This document shows positions 25,201 to 37,200 of a DNA stretch of 64,000 nucleotides, piece after piece. This DNA comes from Epiperipatus broadwayi. Taxonomy: Eukaryota; Onychophora; Udeonychophora; Euonychophora; Peripatidae. The position numbers and the translations under genes are program-made. The notes below the pieces were generated by a model. That model saw only the letters and a program-made list of their open reading frames with translations, had not been told where the DNA came from and ran no database searches. The number at the start of each line of letters is the position of its first letter. Position 1 is the stretch's first letter. The stretch covers positions 500,001-564,000 of the forward strand of contig JAQFVV010006275.1 in the NCBI GenBank assembly GCA_028023455.1, read 5' to 3'.

Positions 25201-28200
25201 TATTATGTACTATTTCAGAACTGAGTAATGGCTAGCACTGATAGACACTCCATATTTTGCGTATTTAATAAATTAAAGTAATTAGATTAGTGGAGTGAAC
25301 ATGATGCTCATTAGCAAAATAATGCTTAGTTTCTTGCTATATTCTCTACCCACAGATGTGTCTGCATCGGGGTGATTTAATGTCAAACCAGGCCAGTTAG
25401 TTCGGACAGCAAAGTCATTTTGTATTTGATATTTGAAAGGGACCAAAGAATCTCATCTTCGAAGTAGCTATTTGATCATCTGGATTAAAGAGGTCTCCTT
25501 TTATTAGTATAACAAGCAGTACAGTCAAAAGAACCGGTTACTTGGTAATAAATTTTTATGAGCACACTTTCAAGACGCACTCATTCTACTAGTATATTTG
25601 GCACGCCATAGAATCTGAAGGTGTATTGCTTCATCAGTTCCCGCCTACCTTATTAAATAACCTCGGCTTCGATCCAAGCCAGAATCTGAATTAACTTGAC
25701 TAATTTGTATCGCAAATTAGATATAAAATTTAATGATAAGTAATATACATCCCCAGCCAGTCTGATTGCCCTCGTTTTGCTAAGTTCTTGGTGTACATTT
25801 TGGCATGAATCACTACATAAACTTTGTATAATATTTATTCCCCACTATTTAATTAGAGGGAGAAATGGCCAATGTAAATGTTAAACTGCCACTGTAACTT
25901 GGTTTTTATCGTATATAAAGCTTAAATAAGAATCCCTTGATAAATATAAACATTCACCTGCTTGTGAAGGAATTTTATACCCTCTGTTTCTTTACTCTTT
26001 AATTTGTATATTAAATTCATCCGTATTGCCCCTCATAAAGCTAAAATATTACCTTTGTAAAGTAACATTCACCTGCGAGTGAATAATTTATATACCTTGG
26101 TTTTATTGTTTGTTATTTTGTATCGTACCTTTATACGTATTTCCCAATATGTAAAGCTAAACTATTAATCTTTTACTAATATGTACATTCACCTGCATGT
26201 GACTGATTTATATACCTTTTTGTTTTATTACTTATGAATTTTATATATTAAATTTAAAAAAATATATCACATCTACATCTCAGTCCTTGCTCATTGTCTT
26301 TATGAATCATTAGTTAAGTCATTTAGTATTAGTTAGGGGGGATAAGTCTCATGCTCTACCATTTTGCTATTGCTGGAACGTGATCAAAAAACTGTCTAGT
26401 ATAGCCTCAGGCAGGTCATTCGCTAGGGCAATTTGGAAGCATGGGTAAAAGAAGGCATGTATGATCAGACATAGGGTGTCACCATCCCGACTCGGTCAGC
26501 CTGTTTCTTTTTCGCCCGGACTCTTAGTCTGTTGAGCAAATGTACAAACCTGACCATTAGTAATATTATGGTGGATTCAGACACCAAATTGTATCAGAAT
26601 AATCTGAACTTCTCTAATATTTTTAGCTACACTTTTGGATTTAAATTATTAAAATCTATTTTAATCATAAGCTTAAAGTGCTTTAGCAAAACAGTAAAGT
26701 AAAATACAATAATATTTATTCATGACCGAAATACTTTAAATAATGAACTATTTAGATTTGTATATGCTTATTTAATCTTAATAAATATTATTTGCAAAGA
26801 TAGTTTAACTTAATGAAAATATCTTCTTATTTTAATTCATCTTTAATTATCTATTATTAACTATAATCTTAATATCAGATACAAACATTTAGTGAAGTTG
26901 GATAAATATATAGTATAGTGTAAGTATTTTATATGATATACAGTAGATATAATTTTATTATTTAAGCAAATGAAATCAAGAAATTTTTTTTTTTTTTAAT
27001 AATATAAATTTCAGCTGTTTAATATAATAAATTATACAATATGCTTATATATATATTATTATTATTAGAAATCAATAAAAATCTTGAAGTGACTATAAAG
27101 GAAAAAAAGTTATTTGAAGATTATCTTGGATTTACCTCAGAAATTGCTCAGGTAAAAAATATATTTGTTATTTGAAGAAAGTGAAAAAATATTTTACATG
27201 CACTGTGGAATGGTGTAATATTTATAAAGAAAATAACAAAAACAAATATATTATTTCATTTATATGATTACTATTATGTGTGACAATTTATCTATTTTTT
27301 TTTCCTCATTATAAAAATCATTTTTCTAACCTTCACTATTTTTTTTTTCTTCTACCCTATATATCATTTTAATTAAAGCTGTTCCATTAATTTCACTTTT
27401 TTATCTTCATATTTATCTTCTTATTATAAAGAATTAAACATAAAAAACATCATAAAATCTCTCACATTTTCTTTGCTCTTAACTTTCTATATCTCTCTCC
27501 ATAAAATTTATGCTGATCCTCTTACAGCATCCTACACTTCAGAAATAAATGGTTAATACTATCTCAACATAAATTATACCTACCATTCAAATCTTTTTAT
27601 ATTTTTTTATTCTTTTAATTCCAATATATATATATATATATTTTATGTTAATTCTCCATTCCTTTTTATTTCATCTCTGTACACATCCCATTTTTTTATA
27701 TAAATATATTAAAAAAATCACTATTCATCAACTTTGCATATTATTAATTCTTTCTGTCCACACATGTTTGTTTATTTTCCACATAATCAAATTAAATACA
27801 GTTTTTACAGTCATTCCACTTGTTAACCTATACTGCACTTTTCAATGCAATTTAATATAATAGAATTTATTACCCCTTGCTCACAGTTTCAACTATCCAG
27901 AAGTCACCATCATAGCTAAAATATTCAAATAACCATACAGTTAATATGTATTTATGAATACATACTTGTAAGCAATATCCTATCTTATGAACTTTAAAAT
28001 GACAATATAATTTTTCATTAATTCCTATTATGATATTTCCTTATTTATTTTTAATTAATATTACTTTTCATCCTATTTTTAATCTTAATTGATTTCCTTT
28101 TTTACAATTTGTTTTCATTTTAATATATACTTTTCTACATTTGTATTACTTTTAAACTTTTTAATAAATTATTTCTGTCATTTTAATATTAATAATTACA

Positions 28201-31200
28201 CAATATTTTTTATATAATTCTATTTTTTGAATTTATATTTTTTCTTTAATAACTTTATGTTTTTAAAACTCTTAGCACTTTTTGAACAAGTTTTAACTGA
28301 AATAATTTTGAATTTTTTATTTTTCTCATTAAAAAACACAAAATATATCCTGTTTCTCTTTGAAAAATCTCACTTTGTGTCCACAAATTAACAGCTGCTT
28401 CTTTTTAAATTTTATCTAAAAATATTTTAAGTCCTCTAATCAATACAAAGTAATTTATCTCCAAAGGATAAAGCAGTTACCATTATCCATTTCCAAATTA
28501 TTCTACATCCTGCATATTTATTACTTGAGAATATAATATATTTCTAATGACTTCTAATTTCCATTAATTATTTGTTTCTAAATTCTAATTTTCAACTGTA
28601 TGTATAATTTTTTTCCCCATTCAACATAGTATCTAAATATCTGAACATCTCTACTTCTTCAAGATAAATACTGTATCTTCCATTTTTCATTTTTTCCATT
28701 TTATTTTTTCATCAAATCCCAATTCTCATTGAAATTAATTTTTATACTTTTTTTACTTTTCCATATTTCTAATAATATTCTGTATATTTTTTTACACTAT
28801 ATTCAAAAAATGTCGTCATCCATAAAAAGAGGCTACCATATTATGTATTCTTTCTATTATGAGAAAACCATATCTCTAATCTTTTTATCTCAGCTGTTAA
28901 TTTCATTTACATTTACTTCTATTAGAAAAAAAATAGTAAAAATAATGAACTATATCTTCTAATTGGTATTTTTATAAAAATTATTTTTGTAAAGGCTTTT
29001 AATCATTCTTAACAACCCTTACCATATTTTCAAGATTTCTTCACAATCTATTTTTACCCACCCTAACAAGCCTTTTCTATAATGCAATAGTGGTTTATTT
29101 TTCTTATATGGCATTTCAATCAATGGAATATCAATAAATATTTTTCATTTCCTTTTTATTTACTTGAAATTCTCAATTTCCCTTCAAGACTAGTTTCTTT
29201 ACTCCAAGCTCTAATACTATCTATTAATATATAGTTTATAAACTATCAAAGTTTTTGCTATTAGTTTATAGCTAGTTAATAACCTAGAATCTTTCCTCTG
29301 TCAATTTATATAATAATCCAATTCTCATCCTCTTTGATTTGTCTGGAAAATTTTATTATCTATAATTTTATTAAAACTTTGTTTTGATCAGTCCTATGTT
29401 AGCTACTACACCATTTAGACCTTTTTTTTTTTATACTTATACTTTTTGTTATTTCATTTCTACATATGCCATTTTATCCATCTTCACATGAATTAAACAT
29501 TTTCACTTAATAACTCCCTTCATCCAAAAACTGTATTATTAATTTTTTGTATATTTTTTTCAAATTCTTTCTTATCCTTACATTTCCCCCTTTTTACATT
29601 TAATAATATAAGTGCCTTTTTTTTTCTTTTCCCTTTTTCATATATCTCAGAATTTTTTAATGCTTACTTTCCCTACTCAGTTAATTTTCTTAATTTTTTT
29701 TATTAAATTTGTCTTATTTGTGTCCTAATTCTGTTGCAGCCATTTCTTGTTTTTAAGTAGTTTTATCTCCTTCTCTTTTATTTTTTAGAAGTCTTTATAT
29801 TTTCTAGAGGTTTTTTTTTTTTTGACACCGTCAAAAGTATTTTCTATCTATTTTTTCTTCTAAATTCTGAAGTTCTAAATAAAGACTTATTTGAAATCTT
29901 TTTATCCTCTACTTTTTATAAATTTTAAATTCGTTGTTTTTTATAATTCTGTTCAAGGCAATATTAAGCAGTCAATTTAATCTCATTGTTTATTTCCCAT
30001 CCAAGCTTATCAATCCTTCTATAACTTTCAATACTTAATCTTTCAATATTTCCAACTCTTTCATCATAAAATTATGATCACTACAGCATATTTTTTTCTT
30101 TTTATCAAACATATTAATTCATCTAATAATATAATCTTCCTATTTTTAATTTTCATGCACTTTCTTTTTATAGCTATTATCTAGTAAATTGACATTTTCA
30201 TTAAATAAATTCACTTCAAATTCATTTTTTCCAAAATTATATCTTGCATTAATATTAGCATCAGTTAAAAATGTTGAATTAAGTTTGTTTACTTTAAAGA
30301 TTACATTTCTTAAATAATTAATTTTTATAGTCAAAATTAGAAAAGTGATTTGATGTTTCTTCTTTACATTTATTTAATTTTAATAAACAATATTTTCTAG
30401 ATTTCAAATACCATTTAAAAACATCTTGTAAAATTTTTCCATGATCCCATATAGACTATATAAAACAACCTTTGCCATGAAAAACCAAATCACAGTTTTG
30501 AAATTTATAATGGAAATCTAGTATTTTCATGAATTTTAATATGAGATTCTAAAACCTTAATATAAATCAGAATAGTATCACATTTTCTACTGATCTCAAT
30601 ATGAAATAATGTTTATATATATTTTATAGTGAGCTCATTTCAGTGTTCTGATTCTTATTACAGTATTTATTTTATTTTTAAGAAAATTAGAGGTTGAGAT
30701 AAAAAATTGATTATAGAAGTGGAGATTTTCAAAATGGAACCAGAAGATTACATAATATGGCAGTTCTCTTGTTTATAGATTTTTTTTTTTTTTAAAAATA
30801 ATACAAAAGTTAGGGATAAAATGATTAGAGAAATCTACTAAAGTAAGAAGAAATAAGAAAATCAAATTCTGTGAAAAAAAATGTAAGATATTAGTATTTA
30901 ATGGGAAGAATAAAATTAATGAATGGAAAATGTGAGATATTTGACTTGAAGAAGTGGAGGAATTGTGGGTTAAGCATTTCTTAAATGGGAAAGATAGTTG
31001 GGAATTAAAATAAGGTAAAAAACAAAAAATAGAATGGGATTGACTTAAACAATGGCATGTTTGTCACAAAAAAAATATTATGTATGTAGAATAATTTGGA
31101 AAGGAATAATAGTGCCTATTTGGACATTTAGAAATGAGTCACTTCATATTGGTCAAGAAGCTCAAAACTTTTTTAAATGGAAATATATAAAAAAGAATAG

Positions 31201-34200
31201 GTAGATCTACATTGAATGGTAAACTGTGAATAACAAATAAGATGATTCAAGAGGAAAAGAATTGGATTTTTTTATAAGGAGAGAAATTAAAAGCAAATTA
31301 AAAAATATTTAGAAGTCTATAATATGTGAATGAAAGTAAATTAGTAAATGTAATATTTAAGTGAATAATGTATAGAGATCAAAAAATGTGTTAGGCAGGA
31401 AAGATTTTACAATATGTAAAATTAATAGTTGGAATTTATTTCTAAGTATTTCTGTAAGAAATGGAATAAGTCTGTGCAGCTTTATACTATATGTACATAA
31501 TTATAGAGTACAAATAAACTGATTAGGATAAAATAAAAGTAGTGTTATGGAAATTGAATATGAAAAGTGAAAATAATTTGGAATTACTTAAGAAAAAAAA
31601 GTATATGATAGGAAAGGATGTATAAAATGAGTTTATTTTTATTTGGGATAGGGGCAGGGACTTTGGATTTTAATAAAAGGAGGCAAAAGTACAGAGAGAG
31701 TTTTGAATATTGAGCATAGAATTGGGATCAAAATTTTATATGGAGTATAGGAGAAATAAAGAGATAGAAATTTTTTTAATTTAAATCTTTATGCCAAGAT
31801 CAATGAATATGGGGATAGAATATTAGAATTAATGAGTGAAGATTAAAAAAATAAATCTACTGGGAAAATGATTTTTAATAAGAAGATTTATTTACTGTAA
31901 TATGTAATGGTTTCAAAGGAAGAGAATTTTTAACTTGGGTAACAAAATTTCTAAGCATATTATAAGTTTGTCTAAAAAAATTTATTTACATTACATAGAA
32001 TCTTCTTTGAGTTCATTAATATAGTAAATTATATAAATATACTCTCTGGGGGAATTTTTTAGTTTATTCATTTTGTAACAAAAAGACTGATGGCTGCTCA
32101 CATTTTTTTTTTATAAAAATTAAGAATATGTTGAAACATTTAACAGAACATTTTCTTAATTTTTACAGTTAGAACAGAAAGTCAGGTTATAAAATTCTTT
32201 AGAATTATGTTGTATTTTTAACGAAGAAATGATTTATGTTTAATACAAGATCATAAATTTCAAAAATTATATATTGATTGATGCCATTACATGCATATTG
32301 CTTGTTGTCTCCCATTTCTTCTTCACTCATATCTATTGAAAACTTTTTTGTTTAATGATCTTTTTCATCTCATTTCAAATTATGTCTTTTAATTTGATGT
32401 TTATGTTTTAATAAATATTTAATCTAATTGGTTGATTCTTCTTTTTTTTTTTTCACTATAATCATACCATATCCATTAAAGTTTCTTAATTTCTACAATA
32501 TATTTAAAATTAGTATCAGTTGAAACTATGCTTTTATGTGTAATCCTTTGTATTACTTGGAGTCTCGGCTTCATTTTGAATCCAAACTATATTGTTCCAA
32601 TTTCCAAGTGATATTTCTTTTAAATTAAATAATAATAGTATTACTGTTAACAATTTAATATTTTCTGACTGTAATTTTCTCTTTTCTTTTTATTATTTAT
32701 AGGAAAAAACTGTAGATATTCAAGAAGATTATGATGAAGAAAAAGAACAACTATGGAAAGGTACATTTTATTTTCATTGATAATGTTAATATAGAGAAGT
32801 TATTAAAATATGACTATTAAAATGCAATGTAATTATTTTTAGCTTTATTAAAAATTTGTGGTTTATCTTTATTGTTATTTTCTAGCTCAGCGAAGAAAAA
32901 CAAAATTAGAAGACAATAAAATTTCTGATTTGCTTCAATATGAGAAGAATAAATTAGATGAAGAAGAATTTCAAAAAAAATTATGGGCAAGACTTGATGA
33001 ACTGGAGCATCAAGAAGAAGAGCTAGATGAATTCGCTAAGTATTTGGAATTGTTCAATTAAATATAAAATATTTGAATTGCCAGGTTTTGATTTGTTTCA
33101 TATTACGATGCTTAGTTTTAAAATATAAGCAAGTACTAATATTTTTATTTACTGAACATTTGTCTTAGAACAAGATATATAGAATTCTTATATATAATTA
33201 TTTCTTAATTTATTTTTTTGTCTTTTTTATTTAAAATTTTACATAGTTAACTAATTGTGCTACCGTTCTTATATTTTGCAAAACTTCATGTAGCGATAAG
33301 AGTTGCAGTCTCAAAAGCTAAAAATTTCCGGATTGATTCTCAGCTGAAGAAAAAAAAAATATGTTAGTCAAACTGAATGGAACTATTGCTCTGTGTGGTT
33401 AAATGCTGTGATAGAATGGTAAACTTTGGAGCTCAAGTCCATGAATGGCCCCATTTTTATCACTTCAGTTACTCAACTTCTTATGAACTCCTGAGCAATA
33501 AATCATTGCATTACTTTTTTATTTTGTTCTCAACATCATTTAACTTTTCAAGCAACTGACCGTGATTCTTGTTTTAATTTTTAACATAACATCACTTTAT
33601 ATTTAACTTTTACTTTTTAACAATATATCATTAAGTATTTTTTTTTTACTTGTTTTTGTATTTAAATATATCTTTATCTGTTAATAAGAAATACTCTTTT
33701 ATGCTTTTTACAAAGAGTTTAGATTTTTTTTTTTTTATTAATAAGATATTAATCATTTTATTCTCATAATTATTCTCTTGTGTTTTTTGATGATTTTTTT
33801 TTTTTTTTTGTGGTGAAAGAGGGAAGATTTATTTAGCACAATTTTTAAAGAAACTATAAATTTTTAAAATAAATTTCATTTTAGCTAAGCTTATTGCAAA
33901 CTTATAAAAGTCTTGCTAATTGCTGTTTTTTATTTAAAAGATTTGGATTAAATAGAAAAAGAAAATTAGTTGTGCTGGTAATAGAAAAACTAAGATTTTA
34001 ATTTTTGGATTTACTGAAACTGATAAAACTAGAAGACATATAAATATTTTTATACCTAAATTTATTATATTATATTATATAATGAGCATGCTAATAACTT
34101 TTAACAAGCTTTTCTGAATATCCATATTCTCAGAGAGTTTCTAGCTCTGGCTGTCGTATTGAGGCACTAGAAAGTGGTCTGAGGATAGGGATATTCAGAA

Positions 34201-37200
34201 AAGCTTGTTAAGAGCTATTACCAAGCTCATTATGTAACATTTGTAGTACAAGCTTATTAAATTAAGTTATGTGATATATGACTTGATTTCCTTGCAATTA
34301 TTGCTTGATCTAAATTTATGTATACCATCTTCATCATTAGTAATCCAAAAAAAAAAAAAAGATAATCCTCTTCATCAATTTGCAATCTTTTTTAAACATT
34401 CTGTGTCTACTTCTCTAGCCTTCAGATATCTATTATTTGTCTTTTAGATCGTTTATCAATTCTTCTCCTAATCATCTTCCTTTTACCTTCCATAGATCTT
34501 TATTATTTCCTTTATTTCTAAGTATTTAAGCAATTCGATTTTTTATCTGCTTTGTTATTTGTCAATATTTATATAATTTTTTCATTCAATCTCTTTATAA
34601 AACATTACAAGCTCTAATATTCTAATTTTATGTTTTTTTATGTTTATCATACACATTCTTTTTTTGTAATCATTCACATAAAGCCACAATCCAAGCTTAA
34701 CATTTAATAAGATTTTTTCAACAAAATAATATTATTATTGTTGTTGGCTATTACAATCCTCACTGTAATAAGTTTGTCATTATTTTCATCACCAGTCAAG
34801 TATCATTCTAAATATTTTGAACTGCTAAAACTTCCTTTGTCATTCTTAAATTTTTTATTACCACTACTTATAATCATTGCTTTAGATTTACCAGCTGAAA
34901 TGTGATTAAAGCCTCTTTTGTCATGAGTCAATTTTCTTTGAATCTTGGCTAAGTAAAATTAGAAATTTTTTCATATTATGATCTGCTATTCTATATTGTT
35001 TGGGTAATAACGATCTAGCCAGTCTTAGGTAAATTATAAAACAAGAATGGAAAACTATTCATGTCATCACAATTAGTACTCATGATGAATAATGCTTTCA
35101 CTTTTGCTATTTCAATTTGAGGACATTTGAAGTATTGGGCTTTTTATATATTGTGATAATTATATTTGTTGTTTTTTATTATATTTATGTTTCATCTTCA
35201 TTTTCAACCATTATTGATCCACTGCAGGATGAAAATCTCTCCAAGTTTAATCCAGTTTATCTGATTTCTAGACTCTCCTCTCCTCATCACTCCAGCACAT
35301 TTTTTTATTTTGTCTATGCATCTCATATGTAGTCTTTTTCTAAGTCTTTTACAAACTCTTGGAATCCCTTTCAAGATTTCCCCTGTCCATTTATTACTAT
35401 TCTTTCTAGCAATATGTCTAGTTCAGTCCACATCAGTGGCATAATTCTTTCAATGATGACAGTAAATATCTGTTTGTTCTCTCATTTATTTTGTTTTTCA
35501 ATCTTTTCTAGTTACTTCTAATATATATCTCTTCATACTTTGTTGTGTGGTCTGAAGTCTCTGTATTGCTCTTCTGTTAAGTATCCAAGTCTCAAATCCA
35601 TAAATAAGAATCAGTAAAGCACATTTATTAAAAACCTTCCTTTTCAGAGACATAGGCAGGCTCTCTTTTAATATTAAGTTTTTTCTAACAAAAACATTTC
35701 ATCTAAGTTTAATTCTATGATTAACCTCATCCATTATGTGTCCTTCTGTTGTAATAATTTGATCAAGATATTTGTAGATGTTAACTTCTTTTATTTTATT
35801 TATTATCAATCTTCATTTTATTTTTTTGAGAAAATCCATTGAACATTAATTTAATCTTTTTAGCATTTATCTTTAATCTTACATTATTCCTGAAGCTCTG
35901 AAGCATTGACTGCAAAAACCAATTACATCATCTGAAAAATCTTGAGGACTTCAATAATCTCCATGTATTTTTATTTCCTTAGTTTTTCATTTCAATCCAT
36001 AAAATATTTCTTGCAAAACTGCTGTAAAAAGTTTTAGCGATGTGAAGTCAAACTGTCATACATACATCTCAATGTTAGTCTCCCGTGTATTACTATATAA
36101 TCTAATCATTGTTGCTGCATTTTGATAAATATTTTTCTAAATATGACAATATTTTGGGTCTATATTTTGAAGATCCAAGTACCTTTTCATAATCTAGAAA
36201 TCCAAAGCATAATGGCAACTTATATTCATTAATTCTTTCTATAACTTTCCTTGATACTTGAATGTGATCCATTGTGCTAAAACTGCTTTTAAATCCAGCT
36301 TATTCTTTTGGTTGATAAAAATCCAAAGTTTGCCATGAGTTGTAATCATCTTAATAAAATTTTTATATAGAACTGTTAAAAGAGTTATAGATCTGAAATT
36401 TTAATATCTTATTTATCATCTTTTTTAAATATTAATATTACCTTCTTCCATTCACCTGGTACATCTTTATCATTTAGACATTTGGTATATAACTTTACCA
36501 ACAATTATTCTATTTCTTCATCTGCTTCTTTTAAGATATTGATTGTAATTTCATGATTACCTGAAGCTTTTTCCCTCTTTATAAGTTTAATTGCATATCT
36601 CACTTCTCCATTTAAAATCCTAGGCCATATAGAAGATGTAATTGTAGGGGATACTTTTTCTTGTTGCTATATAACTTTTTATAGAACTCTTTGATTCATT
36701 TCATGATGTCATTTCTCTCTTCTTAATAATAGTTTCATCTTTTCTTTTTATTGCAGAAATAAATTTTGGATCAATACCAAGGTGTCTGTTTTACACTTTG
36801 GCACTTTTTTGCTAATCGCAATTATAAATTCTTATATCAGTGTTAACACTTTTTTGTAGCATATTAAAAATTCTAGATATTCATTCTTTAATAGATTATT
36901 TTTATATATTTTATATTCCTTCTTCTCTTTATAAATTGTTTTATCTCAATAGAAATTTTATTATCAATTGCTTCGTTTTTATACCTGCTAATTTTGTTGT
37001 AATTCTTAGAAGTTATTAGTTACTTTTTTCATGATTTCATTCATATCTATTAATATTTTAAAACTATTTGCAAGTTCTGATTAAAATTTATTGGAATGCT
37101 TCTAAAAGTTAGGAATATCAACTGTGAATACTATTTTTCTTAATAAAATTTTGTCGCTCTAATTTTGCATTAACACATAATTTACATCTTACTAATTGAT

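Larger units (their letters stand above)
23930..26600. other. Higher-complexity non-coding block with minisatellites, possible retroelement remnant
   Basis: Less AT-rich than its flanks. It contains a 33-bp minisatellite (24367-24510), a 115-120-bp tandem repeat (25951-26230) and, at its right edge, a primer-site-like GACACCAAATTGTATC (26578-26593). The minus reading 24098-24301 (MGDVITIGRTALVEDKQQLY...) is not low-complexity, but I do not recognise it. No pol domain was seen. A long solo LTR or LTR-plus-leader remnant is one explanation. Confidence 0.35.

Noticed and set aside
32858-33061. 67-codon open reading with an ATG upstream of exon 6
   Set aside because: The ATG lies in the 125-bp intron and the real reading starts at the CTAG acceptor in phase with exon 5.
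33285-33350. Functional tRNA gene
   Set aside because: A and B boxes are imperfect and no acceptor stem can be formed; a SINE or tRNA pseudogene is more likely.
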